Shown here: positions 34,669 through 43,840 of the stretch, piece after piece
Position numbering within the stretch: the stretch's first letter is position 1
Layout: each line of letters opens with the position of its first letter
NCBI GenBank assembly: GCA_900770385.1
Contig: CAAGKK010000041.1
Span: 1 to 64,000 of the forward strand
Source: Clostridia bacterium
GTDB taxonomy: Bacteria; Bacillota; Clostridia; TANB77; CAG-508
Reading direction: 5' to 3'
DNA length: 64,000 bases
Made by a program: the position numbers and the translations under genes
The notes under the pieces: model-generated
The model's input: the letters and a program-made list of their open reading frames with translations, nothing else
Database searches by the model: none
What the model was told of the DNA's origin: nothing

Positions 34669-35805
34669 ATGATAAAAAAAGTAGCAATATTAGCAAATGG
34701 TGGAGATGTATCAGGATTCAATGCTGTTATTAGAGGTATAGTAAAAACAGCAGAAAATAATGGAGTAGAATGTTATGGATTTATTGAAGGTTATAGAGGT
34801 TTATTAAAAAATGAATATATAAAATTAGATTCAGCAACTACTGCCTCTGGTATATTACACAAGGGTGGCTCAATAATTGGCTCATCAACTAATGCCAATG
34901 TTTTTAATTATAAAGTAGAAGAAAATGGACAAGTAGTTTATAAAGACTTATCAGATGTTTGTGTAGAAAATGTAAAAAAAGATGGTTTTGATTGTATATT
35001 TACATTAGGAGGAGATGGAACACAAAAGTCAGCAAGGGATTTTTCACTAAAAGGAATTAATGTAATAGGAATTCCAAAGACAATTGATAATGATGTAGCT
35101 TGTACAGAAATAACATTTGGATATAATACAGCAGTATCTGTGGCAACAGAAGCTATAGATAGATTGCATTCAACTGGTGAAACTCATCACAGAATAATGG
35201 TTCTAGAAGTAATGGGAAGATATGCTGGCTGGATAGCTTTGGAATCAGCAATAGCAGGAGGTGCTGATATTGTATTAATTCCAGAAGTACCTTATGATAT
35301 TAATATAGCTGCAAAGAAAGTAGAACAAAGAAAAGCTAGGGGAAAAAGTTTTAGCGTAGTAGTTGTTGCAGAAGGTGCTATGCCTAAAGGCGGTACAATA
35401 ACAGTTGAAAATGTAAGAAATAATGGAACAGGAGTAGATAATACTAAACTTGGAGGAATTGGAGATAGAGTAGCAAAACAATTAGAAGAATTGACAGGTT
35501 TAGAAGCAAGAAATACAACATTAGGTTATATGCAAAGAGGTGGAACACCTACAGCATTTGATAGAGTTTTATCAACAAAATATGGAGCTAAAGCAATGGA
35601 ATTAGCATTAGAAGAAAAATTTGGAGTATTAACAGTTATAAAGAATGGTAGATTAGATTATGTATCATTAGAAGATGTAGTAGGAAATAATAAAGCTATA
35701 GGAGCTGTATCTGGAAATACTGCAGAAAGTAACATTAGAAAAGTAACAAGAGACCATGATTTATTTAAAACTGCAAAAGATATAGGAATTTGTTTTGGGG
35801 AATAA
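34669..35805 (+). CDS. pfkA: 6-phosphofructokinase
   Basis: The enzyme phosphorylates fructose 6-phosphate in glycolysis. Motifs in the 378-residue protein: LANGGDVSGFNAVIRG, FTLGGDGTQKSA (near residue 113), GIPKTIDNDVACTE and LEVMGRYAGWIAL. The donor-selecting positions are mixed: Gly follows GGD, as in ATP enzymes, but Lys is in PKTIDND, as in pyrophosphate enzymes. The Gly/Lys pair is known from ATP-dependent enzymes of the PPi-PFK-like lineage, so ATP is the more likely donor. It is longer than the 320-residue bacterial ATP type. Confidence 0.9.
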   Translation: MIKKVAILANGGDVSGFNAVIRGIVKTAENNGVECYGFIEGYRGLLKNEYIKLDSATTASGILHKGGSIIGSSTNANVFNYKVEENGQVVYKDLSDVCVENVKKDGFDCIFTLGGDGTQKSARDFSLKGINVIGIPKTIDNDVACTEITFGYNTAVSVATEAIDRLHSTGETHHRIMVLEVMGRYAGWIALESAIAGGADIVLIPEVPYDINIAAKKVEQRKARGKSFSVVVVAEGAMPKGGTITVENVRNNGTGVDNTKLGGIGDRVAKQLEELTGLEARNTTLGYMQRGGTPTAFDRVLSTKYGAKAMELALEEKFGVLTVIKNGRLDYVSLEDVVGNNKAIGAVSGNTAESNIRKVTRDHDLFKTAKDIGICFGE

Positions 35806-35816
35806 GAAAAAGTATT

Positions 35817-35856
35817 AAAAAACTAGCATATACTTGCATATATGCTAGTTTTTTAG
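35817..35856 (+). terminator. Rho-independent terminator of pfkA
   Basis: A 15-bp perfect stem, AAAAAACTAGCATAT (35817-35831) with 35840-35854, ends in six T. Confidence 0.85.
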
Positions 35857-35862
35857 TATAAT
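35834..35862 (+). promoter_or_regulatory. Promoter of argS inside the pfkA terminator
   Basis: TTGCAT (35834-35839) lies in the terminator loop; after 17 bp comes TATAAT (35857-35862), 26 bp before argS. Confidence 0.65.
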
Positions 35863-35888
35863 AGACAAAGTTAAAAAGGAGAAGTAAA

Positions 35889-37598
35889 ATGATGAATTAT
35901 AAGAAAGAAATAGAAACTTGTATAAATAAAATTGTAGAATTAAATAATAAGGAATTACAGGGATTTATTGAAATACCTCCAGATGAAAATATGGGAGATT
36001 TCTCTTTTCCATGTTTTAGATTAGCTAAAGAATTAAAAAAATCACCTGTAGAAATTGCAGAGAAAATAAGTAAAAAAATAATACTAAATGAAGAAATGTT
36101 TGAAAAAATACAGGTAGTGGGTGCATATATTAATTTTTTTGTCAATAAAAAGAATTTAATTAAAGATACACTTACTCAAATAGATATAAACAAAGAAAAC
36201 TATGGTAAAAGCAAACTAGGTGAAGAAAAAAATATAATTGTAGAATATTCTTCACCTAATATAGCAAAACCATTTCATATAGGACATTTAAGAAATACTG
36301 TAATTGGTGCAGCTTTATATAATATGTATAAATTTTTAGGTTACAATGTAACAGGAATTAATCATTTAGGAGACTATGGAACTCAATTTGGAAAAATGAT
36401 AGAAGGTTACAAAAGATGGGGAACAGAGTACGATTTAAATGAAAATCCAATTGAAAAATTAACTCAGATATATATAAGAATAAATGAACTTTGTAAAAAA
36501 GATGAAAATGTATTAAATGAGTGCAGAAATAATTTTAAAAAATTAGAAGATGGAGAAGAATACTGTACAAAAATATGGAATGAATTTAAAGACTTGAGTT
36601 TAAAAGAATTCTATAAAATATATGATTTATTAGGTGTACATTTTGATTCTTCAAATGGAGAGGCATTTTATTCAGATAAAATGCAAGAAATAGAAGATAT
36701 ATTGGAAAAATCAGGAAAACTACAATTATCAGAAGGTGCTCAAATAATTAATTTGGAAGATCAAAAACTAGGTGTATGTATGATAAAAAAATCAAATGGA
36801 TCTACAACATATGCAACAAGAGATTTGGCAGCAATCTTATATAGAGCAAGAACATATGACTTTGACAAGTGTTTATATGTAGTAGCATATGAGCAAAATT
36901 TACATTTTAAACAAATTTTTGAAGTAGCAAAATTATTGGGATTAGATGAAAAATATATAAAAGGATTACAACATATACCTTATGGAATGGTACATTTAAA
37001 AGAAGGTAGAATGTCTACACGAGAAGGAAATGTTATCAAGGTTGATGAATTGCTTAAAGAAGCAATTCAAAGAGTAAAAAATGTTATAGAAGAAAAAAAT
37101 CCAGATATGGAAAACCTAGATGAAAATGCTCAAAAAATAGGAATAGGAGCAGTTGTATTTTATAACTTAGCAACTACTATTATTAAAGATCAAGTATTTG
37201 ATTGGAATTTAATTTTGAACTTTAATGGAGAAACAGGACCTTATATACAATACACATATGTTAGAACAAATAGTGTTATAAAAAATGCAGAAGGCATTCC
37301 TAATATTGAGAATATTAATTTTAGTAAGTTATTAGATGATGATTCAATAAAAATAATAAAAACAATATCACAATTCAATAAAATACTAGAAAATGCTGTA
37401 TTAAAGAATGAACCTTCAATATTGGCTAGGTATTTATTAGAGTTAGCAAAATTGTATAGCACATTTTATAATAACAATAAAATAATTGTTGAAGATAAAG
37501 AACTAAAGGATGCAAGAGTTTATTTAACTTATGCTACTGGAAATGTATTAAAAATAGGAATGAAACTACTTGGAATAAATATGCCAGATAAAATGTAA
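35889..37598 (+). CDS. argS: Arginyl-tRNA synthetase
   Basis: ArgRS charges tRNA-Arg. The 569-residue class I synthetase has the N-terminal Add1 domain, SSPNIAKPFHIGHLRNTVIG with the HIGH motif (about residue 131), the MSTREGN loop that replaces KMSKS in RMSTREGNVIKV, and a C-terminal DALR anticodon-binding domain ending in LLGINMPDKM. The start is one of two adjacent ATG codons; GGAG lies upstream. The teichoic-acid genes follow after 13 bp without a visible terminator. Confidence 0.95.
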   Translation: MMNYKKEIETCINKIVELNNKELQGFIEIPPDENMGDFSFPCFRLAKELKKSPVEIAEKISKKIILNEEMFEKIQVVGAYINFFVNKKNLIKDTLTQIDINKENYGKSKLGEEKNIIVEYSSPNIAKPFHIGHLRNTVIGAALYNMYKFLGYNVTGINHLGDYGTQFGKMIEGYKRWGTEYDLNENPIEKLTQIYIRINELCKKDENVLNECRNNFKKLEDGEEYCTKIWNEFKDLSLKEFYKIYDLLGVHFDSSNGEAFYSDKMQEIEDILEKSGKLQLSEGAQIINLEDQKLGVCMIKKSNGSTTYATRDLAAILYRARTYDFDKCLYVVAYEQNLHFKQIFEVAKLLGLDEKYIKGLQHIPYGMVHLKEGRMSTREGNVIKVDELLKEAIQRVKNVIEEKNPDMENLDENAQKIGIGAVVFYNLATTIIKDQVFDWNLILNFNGETGPYIQYTYVRTNSVIKNAEGIPNIENINFSKLLDDDSIKIIKTISQFNKILENAVLKNEPSILARYLLELAKLYSTFYNNNKIIVEDKELKDARVYLTYATGNVLKIGMKLLGINMPDKM

Positions 37599-37611
37599 AG
37601 GAAGAATAAAA

Positions 37612-38745
37612 GTGAAAAAAATATTAGAAGCTATTGGAATAACAATATTAAAATTTTTTGCTAATTTTATATACTTATTTTTAAAATGTATGCCAACTAA
37701 AAACCGAATTGTTATGATAAGCAGACAAAGTAATAATATTACATTAGACTTTAGCTTGTTAAGAGATAAAATAAATGAGTTAGATAACAATGTGGAATTA
37801 AAAATCCTTTGCCACAAATTGGAAGAAGGAATAAAAAATAAAATAAAATACTGTTTTTATATTTTAAAAATAATGTATTATTTAGCAACTTCAAAAGTAT
37901 GTGTTTTAGATGGTTATTGTATACCAGCTAGTATATTAAAACATAAAAAGAAATTAAAAATAATACAAATTTGGCATGCATCTGGAGCAATTAAAAAGTT
38001 TGGCTATCAAATATTAGATAAAAAAGAAGGATCAAATTCTGAAATTGCTAGGTTAATGTGTATGCATAAAAACTATAATTATATAATAGCACCAAGTAAA
38101 ATAACAGGAAAAATATTTGCAGAAGCTTTTAATACTCCAATAGAAAAGGTTGTACAATTAGGATTACCTAGATTAGAATATATAGTAAACAAAAAATATG
38201 ATTTAACAGAGCAAATTTATAAAGAATACCCAAAATTAAAAAGTAAAGAAAACATACTATATATTCCAACATTTAGAAAAGACAATAAAATAAATTTAGT
38301 AGAGGAATTATTGAAAGCTGAAATAGATAAGGAAAAATACAATTTGATAATAAGTTTACATCCATTAGATGATACAATAGTTCCAGAAGAATATTTAATA
38401 GATAAAAAATATTCTTCATTTGATTTAATAAAAATAGCAGATTATATTATTACTGATTATTCAGCTCTTTCAATAGAAGCTAGTTTGCTAGAAAAACCAG
38501 TATTCTTATATGTTCCGGATTATGAAGAATATGTAAAAAATAGAGGTCTAAATATATCTTTTGATAAAGAGTTAAAGACATTTACAAGTAAAAAGATTAG
38601 TGATATAATGACGAAAATTGAAAAAAAAGATTATGATATGAAGGAATTAATTGCATACAAAAATAAATATATAAATGTTGATTCAAGTACTTCAATTAGT
38701 GATTTATCAAGATATTTGTTGAAAATAGTAGGGAGTAATTTATGA
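37612..38745 (+). CDS. CDP-glycerol glycerophosphotransferase (TagB/TarF type)
   Basis: The 377-residue membrane-associated transferase adds glycerol phosphate from CDP-glycerol to a teichoic-acid precursor. After a hydrophobic N-terminus it shows IWHASGAIKKFGYQ, APSKITGKIFAEAF, YIPTFRKDN, IISLHPLDD and TDYSALSIEASLLEKPVFLY, the Glyphos_transf signature. The Ser-Ala variant of the first motif and small size suggest a primase or single-addition enzyme of TagB type. The start is GTG with an AAAGGAAG site. Its last 4 bases overlap the next gene (ATGA). Confidence 0.85.
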   Translation: MKKILEAIGITILKFFANFIYLFLKCMPTKNRIVMISRQSNNITLDFSLLRDKINELDNNVELKILCHKLEEGIKNKIKYCFYILKIMYYLATSKVCVLDGYCIPASILKHKKKLKIIQIWHASGAIKKFGYQILDKKEGSNSEIARLMCMHKNYNYIIAPSKITGKIFAEAFNTPIEKVVQLGLPRLEYIVNKKYDLTEQIYKEYPKLKSKENILYIPTFRKDNKINLVEELLKAEIDKEKYNLIISLHPLDDTIVPEEYLIDKKYSSFDLIKIADYIITDYSALSIEASLLEKPVFLYVPDYEEYVKNRGLNISFDKELKTFTSKKISDIMTKIEKKDYDMKELIAYKNKYINVDSSTSISDLSRYLLKIVGSNL

Positions 38746-39998
38746 TAAAAAAAATACTTATAGATATATCTAAAAAGAACAAATTTATAAGAAAAATATT
38801 AAGAACTATAATAAATATTAAAAATAAAATATATTTTAAACTTAATACCATAGGAATTAACGCAGATGAAAAAATTGTAATATTTGGATGCTTTAACGGA
38901 CGCTCTTATTGCGATAGCCCAAAAGCAATATATAAATATATGCTTACAGATAAAAGATTTGAAGGATTTAATTATATATGGGTATTCAAAGAACCAAATA
39001 AACACAAATATTTGGAAAAAAACAAAAATACAAAGGTTATAAGCGTAAAAGGAAAAAAATATGTACAAGCAATGGCAAAAGCAAAGTATTGGATATTTAA
39101 TTACAAAATACCAGATTATATTTATCCTAAAAAGGATCAAATATTTGTACAATGTTGGCATGGAACTCCACTAAAAAGACTAGGATGTGATTTACAACAT
39201 TTTGACAATGCACTAAATACTATTGAGGGAATGAAAAAAAGGTATAATGAAGAAACTAAAAAGTTTTCATATTTTCTATCTCCATCAAAATTTGCATCAG
39301 AGAAGTTTATATCAATTTGGAATATGAAAGAAAACAAGAAACAAGATTGTGTACTTGAATTAGGATATCCAAGAAATGATTATTTGTATAATTATACTGA
39401 AAATGATATAAAAACAATAAAGAGCAAATTAGGAATAGAAAACTGTACTAAAAAGATTTTACTATATGCACCAACTTATAGAGACAATCAACATACCTCT
39501 GGTATTGGCTATACATACAAAACAGAAGTTGATTTTGACAAGTTAAAAAAAGAATTAAGCGGTGAGTATATAATTTTATTTAGGTCTCATTGGCTAGTTG
39601 CTAACTTATTTGATTTTGAAAAATATAAGGATTTTATTTATAATGTATCAGATTATGATGATATAAATGAATTATATATAGTATCAGATTTGCTAATTAC
39701 AGATTATTCAAGTGTATTCTTTGATTATGCAAATTTAAAAAGACCTATATTGTTTTATATGTATGACTTAGAAGAATACAGAGATAATATAAGAGGTTTT
39801 TATTTAAATATAGAAGAATTACCTGGACCTATATTAAAAACGGAAGAAGAACTTATTGAAAATATTAAAACTATTTCAGAAGATTTTTATAATGACAAAT
39901 ATAAGAAATTCAATGATAAGTTCAATTATTTAGATGATGGACAAGCTAGTAAAAGAGTGGTTGATAAAATTTTTACTTTTAATGACGAAATAAACTAG
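38742..39998 (+). CDS. CDP-glycerol glycerophosphotransferase (TagF/TarF-like)
   Basis: The 418-residue protein is a second Glyphos_transf enzyme with QCWHGTPLKRLGCDL, SPSKFASEKF, YAPTYRDNQ, LFRSHWLVAN and ITDYSSVFFDYANLKRPILFY, the motifs of polymerising TagF-type enzymes. It would extend a glycerol-phosphate chain. The Nterminal 60 residues are basic and may bind the membrane. It overlaps the preceding gene by 4 bp and precedes tagD by 9 bp, so the three are one unit. Confidence 0.86.
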   Translation: MIKKILIDISKKNKFIRKILRTIINIKNKIYFKLNTIGINADEKIVIFGCFNGRSYCDSPKAIYKYMLTDKRFEGFNYIWVFKEPNKHKYLEKNKNTKVISVKGKKYVQAMAKAKYWIFNYKIPDYIYPKKDQIFVQCWHGTPLKRLGCDLQHFDNALNTIEGMKKRYNEETKKFSYFLSPSKFASEKFISIWNMKENKKQDCVLELGYPRNDYLYNYTENDIKTIKSKLGIENCTKKILLYAPTYRDNQHTSGIGYTYKTEVDFDKLKKELSGEYIILFRSHWLVANLFDFEKYKDFIYNVSDYDDINELYIVSDLLITDYSSVFFDYANLKRPILFYMYDLEEYRDNIRGFYLNIEELPGPILKTEEELIENIKTISEDFYNDKYKKFNDKFNYLDDGQASKRVVDKIFTFNDEIN

Positions 39999-40007
39999 GA
40001 GGAAAAT

Positions 40008-40451
40008 ATGAAAAGAATTTTGACATATGGTACATATGATTTGTTACATTATGGGCATATAAGATTACTAAAAAGAGCAAAAGAATTAGGCGATTATTTA
40101 ATTGTAGCATTATCAACAGATGAATTTAATGCTACAAAAGGAAAAAAAGCATATCACAATTACGAAACAAGAAGAAAAATGCTAGAAGCTATTAGATATG
40201 TAGATTTAGTTATACCAGAAAATGATTGGAATCAAAAGATAAATGATGTTAAAGAATATCATGTGGATGTTACTGTAATGGGGGGAGATTGGGAAGGAAA
40301 TCCTAAATTTGAAGAATTAAGAGAATACTGTGATGTGGTATATTTACCTAGAACAGAAGGAGTATCAACTTCAAAGATAAAAAGAGATTTAGGATTACAA
40401 GAACCAGTAAATGGAAAAGATCAAATTCCAAGCCCTACACAAAAGGGGTAA
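40008..40451 (+). CDS. tagD: Glycerol-3-phosphate cytidylyltransferase TagD
   Basis: TagD makes CDP-glycerol from CTP and glycerol 3-phosphate, the donor for the three neighbouring glycerophosphotransferases. The 147-residue protein has YGTYDLLHYGHIRLLKRAKE with the HxGH motif, RRKMLEAIRYVD, and the RTEGVSTSKIKRD signature that binds CTP. It is about 18 residues longer than the usual enzyme because of the tail GLQEPVNGKDQIPSPTQKG. An AGGAGG site precedes the ATG. Confidence 0.94.
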   Translation: MKRILTYGTYDLLHYGHIRLLKRAKELGDYLIVALSTDEFNATKGKKAYHNYETRRKMLEAIRYVDLVIPENDWNQKINDVKEYHVDVTVMGGDWEGNPKFEELREYCDVVYLPRTEGVSTSKIKRDLGLQEPVNGKDQIPSPTQKG

Positions 40452-40500
40452 GATCAACTAACTAATAGAGGTAAAATAAAAGTAAAGAGGAATGAATGAA

Positions 40501-42795
40501 ATGTTAAAGTATACCTGGTTATTTGGAGAAAACTTAGGAAACACATCAAATAATAACTCTTTCTATTTTTGGAAAGAAATAAATGAAATTGATGATGGAA
40601 TAAATAAATTTTTTGTAATGAGCAAGACAAAAGAAAATAAAAAAACATATAAAAAATTAACTAAAAATCAGAAAAAGAATATTATCTGGAAAAATTCAAT
40701 TAAACATTGGAAATATTATAAAGAATCAGACTTATGTTTTGTTACATTAAGTTATAAAGATGTACAACCTTCTAAAATCTTAATAAAAAATGTAAACTTA
40801 AAAACAATTTCACAAATAATATATTTACAACATGGAACATTAGCAATGAAAAAAATTGGATATAGCGGAAAAAGTTATGGAAATAATATGTTTAAATTTC
40901 TTTATTATAATCCTAAAATATACGAGATATTAAAACAAGAAAATAATTTTAAATCATATCAATTAGTTTATATGCCTTATCATCCAAGATATAAAGAATT
41001 AGTATTAAAGAGCGAAAAATATAAAAAAGATAACCCTAATAAAGACAAAAAATCCATACTATGGTTTATGACATGGAGAGAATATTTTGGAAATAATAAA
41101 GAAACAGATATATTTATCAATCAAATAAAAAGTACATTAAGTGATTATAAGATGATTAAATTACTAGAAGATGAAAAATACGAATTGAAGATATGCTTAC
41201 ATCAATTTTTCGATAAAGAAAAAATAAACTACATGACTAAGGGACTTGAAAAATGTAATGTTAAAATTGTTACTCCAAATGAAGTAGATATTATGGATGA
41301 AGTAGTAAAGAACGATATATTAATTACAGATTATTCGTCTTTAGGTTTTGATTTTTCTGTACTTGGTAAAAAAGTTGTTTTGTATCAACCTGATATTAAA
41401 GTATACTCAAAATATAGAGAATTTTATTTCTTTAACAAAATGAAAGAAAACTCTGTAACTACGATTAAATCATTGTTACAAGAATTAGTTAAAGAAGATA
41501 ATGATATAAACCCATTTTTTAAAAGTATGTTACCAGATATAGATATAAATGAAATAAAAAGTGGAAAATATATGATTGAATTATACAACAAATTAGCAAA
41601 TATGCAAAAAAATGATATTACTTTCATTGGATATAATTTCTTTGGAAAAGGAGGAACAGTATCTGCAACATTATCATTAGCAGAAGGGTTACTAGAAAAG
41701 GGATACCTTGTAAAATTAATATCGTTAAAAAAACACATAAAAAATAGTAGTTTTCCTAATGGATTAAATGTTAAAGCTTTTTATACAACAAAAGGCAAAA
41801 AGACTAAAGTAAAAAGATATTTGTTTATATATAAAAAGAAAACAGCATTTAAATATGATCCAAATAAAAAATATTTAATACCATACGCAGAATATGCACT
41901 AAATAAAAAATTAAAAACTATTACTTCACATACTGTGGTTTCTACAAGAGAAAGTCTACATTTATATTTAAAAAATGCAAAATCAGAATTAATAAAGAAC
42001 AAAATATATTTTTTCCATACAGATTATAAAATTTTACGATCACAATTTAAAGGCTTGATTGAAAAATTAAAAGAGGTAAAATTAGAAAAGGTTGCATTTG
42101 TAAGTAACAATTCCAAAAATAATTATGAAAATAAATTGAATTATAAACAATATAAAGAATGCAAAATTATAGAAAATTGCCTTGATAGTTCAAAAATGAT
42201 AGACATTAATAATATACAACCAATAGAAAAGAAGAGAAAATATAAAGCAGTTTATTTATTAAGAATATCTAAAGATCGAATAAATGATATAAATAATTTA
42301 ATAGGATTTGCAGAATTTTTGAAAGAAAAAAGATCTAATAATATTAAAATTGATGTATATGGAACAGGAGATTATGTAGAAGAATTTGAAAATTTGATCA
42401 TTGAAAAGAAGATAGATAAATATGTTTCATATCAAGGATTAACTACTAATATATCATATACATTAAAACAATATGATTGTGTAATCGATTTTAGTTTAAA
42501 TCATTCATTTGGTATGACATATATAGAAGCAATCTTGAATGGCAAAATGCTATTTGCAATGAAAAACCAAGGATCGTTAGAAGTGCTTAAAGAACTACCA
42601 TATATGTATATAGAGTCTTATCAAGACTTATTTGAAAAAATCAATAAATTAAAAGATATAAAATTATCAGATTTAAGGAAAAACTATGAATTAATTTATT
42701 CTAAGTTCTCAAGAGATAAAATAACAAACAAGTTTATTGATTATATAAATAATAATGAGGAGAATAGACAAAATGAAAGAGAGATTAAAGAATAA
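40501..42795 (+). CDS. Fusion of glycerophosphotransferase and GT4 glycosyltransferase
   Basis: The 764-residue protein joins two enzymes. Residues 1-370 are a Glyphos_transf domain (YLQHGTLAMKKIGY, LWFMTWREYFG, ICLHQFFDK, ITDYSSLGFDFSVLGKKVVLYQ). Residues from about 373 are a GT-B glycosyltransferase of the GT4 type, beginning ITFIGYNFFGKGGTVSATLS and holding HSFGMTYIEAILNGK with the E-x7-E-type acid pair. One polypeptide would add glycerol phosphate and a sugar to the teichoic chain. AGAGG at 40486-40490 fits the ATG at 40501; the in-frame ATG at 40492 is only one base away from it. Confidence 0.85.
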   Translation: MLKYTWLFGENLGNTSNNNSFYFWKEINEIDDGINKFFVMSKTKENKKTYKKLTKNQKKNIIWKNSIKHWKYYKESDLCFVTLSYKDVQPSKILIKNVNLKTISQIIYLQHGTLAMKKIGYSGKSYGNNMFKFLYYNPKIYEILKQENNFKSYQLVYMPYHPRYKELVLKSEKYKKDNPNKDKKSILWFMTWREYFGNNKETDIFINQIKSTLSDYKMIKLLEDEKYELKICLHQFFDKEKINYMTKGLEKCNVKIVTPNEVDIMDEVVKNDILITDYSSLGFDFSVLGKKVVLYQPDIKVYSKYREFYFFNKMKENSVTTIKSLLQELVKEDNDINPFFKSMLPDIDINEIKSGKYMIELYNKLANMQKNDITFIGYNFFGKGGTVSATLSLAEGLLEKGYLVKLISLKKHIKNSSFPNGLNVKAFYTTKGKKTKVKRYLFIYKKKTAFKYDPNKKYLIPYAEYALNKKLKTITSHTVVSTRESLHLYLKNAKSELIKNKIYFFHTDYKILRSQFKGLIEKLKEVKLEKVAFVSNNSKNNYENKLNYKQYKECKIIENCLDSSKMIDINNIQPIEKKRKYKAVYLLRISKDRINDINNLIGFAEFLKEKRSNNIKIDVYGTGDYVEEFENLIIEKKIDKYVSYQGLTTNISYTLKQYDCVIDFSLNHSFGMTYIEAILNGKMLFAMKNQGSLEVLKELPYMYIESYQDLFEKINKLKDIKLSDLRKNYELIYSKFSRDKITNKFIDYINNNEENRQNEREIKE

Positions 42796-43828
42796 TAAAA
42801 AAAATATAATTATATTCTTAATGATTGTATTATTCCTACTATGCTTTATACCAAATAAAACTAATAATGCAAAGAATCAGTTAAGAATAGAAGGACCATA
42901 TGGTGATATACAATCATATCATCCAAAAGTTTTAGCTTTCGAAAATAAATGGAATGGATATAAATATTGGATGAGTTATACACCGTATCCACAAGGAAAC
43001 GATTCAAAAGAAAATCCTTGTATTGCAGTAAGTAATGACTTAATTAATTGGCAAGCACCTAGTAAAAACACCAATCCATTAGATGAACCAGAAAATAAAC
43101 AGTCAGGGAAAAGATATAATTCAGACTCTCATATTGTATATAATAATGATAAAAATGAGTTAGAATGTTATTGGAGATATGTTGATGATATTGAAAATAA
43201 GGTATATATATATAGGAAAACTTCAAAGGATGGAATAACTTGGGGTTCAAAAATAATTACAGCATATTCAGATAATAGAAAAGAAAAAGATTATATTAGT
43301 CCTGCTATACTATATGAAAATAAATTATATAAGATGTGGTATGTAGATAAGGATTATACAACTATATATGCAACATCAAAAGATGGAATAACTTGGAATG
43401 ATCAAAATTTTATGAAACTAGAATATCCAACTAAATTAAATACATGGCATTTAGATGTAATACATACAAAAAAAGGATATGAAATGTTAGTTGTAGCTTG
43501 GGATAAATGGGCAAATAGAAATGATATGAGTTTATATTATTCTTACTCAGAAGATGAAATTGGATGGAAAAAAGCAGAAAAAATATTAGATCCAAATATA
43601 AAATCAAATACAGCATGGGACAATAAGGGAATATATAGATCATCATTTATATATGAAGATGGAATTTACTATGTATTTTATGGTGGAACAGATAGAAAAT
43701 ATAATCACGGAATAGGCTTAGTAATAGGAAAGGATATATATAATTTAAGAGATAATGATATAGATTATAAAAAAACAGATTCATTAGAAAAATTTAGAAA
43801 TATGGTAAAAAATGAAAAAACAAGATAA
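42773..43828 (+). CDS. Membrane-anchored five-bladed propeller protein (GH43-like)
   Basis: The 351-residue protein has a basic start, one membrane segment (IIIFLMIVLFLLCFI) and an extracellular region with propeller repeats: YWMSYTPYPQGNDSKENPCIAVS, TSKDGITWG and TSKDGITWN repeated, SYSEDEIGWKK and FVFYGGTDRKY-like ends. The blades resemble GH43/GH32/DUF4185-like glycosidases, but catalytic acids cannot be fixed. Position between wall-polymer genes suggests trimming or binding of the polymer. GAGGAG at 42757-42762 is spaced for the ATG at 42773, which overlaps the fusion gene by 23 bp. Confidence 0.7.
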   Translation: MKERLKNNKKNIIIFLMIVLFLLCFIPNKTNNAKNQLRIEGPYGDIQSYHPKVLAFENKWNGYKYWMSYTPYPQGNDSKENPCIAVSNDLINWQAPSKNTNPLDEPENKQSGKRYNSDSHIVYNNDKNELECYWRYVDDIENKVYIYRKTSKDGITWGSKIITAYSDNRKEKDYISPAILYENKLYKMWYVDKDYTTIYATSKDGITWNDQNFMKLEYPTKLNTWHLDVIHTKKGYEMLVVAWDKWANRNDMSLYYSYSEDEIGWKKAEKILDPNIKSNTAWDNKGIYRSSFIYEDGIYYVFYGGTDRKYNHGIGLVIGKDIYNLRDNDIDYKKTDSLEKFRNMVKNEKTR

Positions 43829-43840
43829 TAAGGAGAAAAA

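Noticed and set aside
35817..35888. T-box leader ahead of argS
   Set aside because: The gap holds only a terminator and a promoter; it is too short for a T-box and lacks its conserved sequence.
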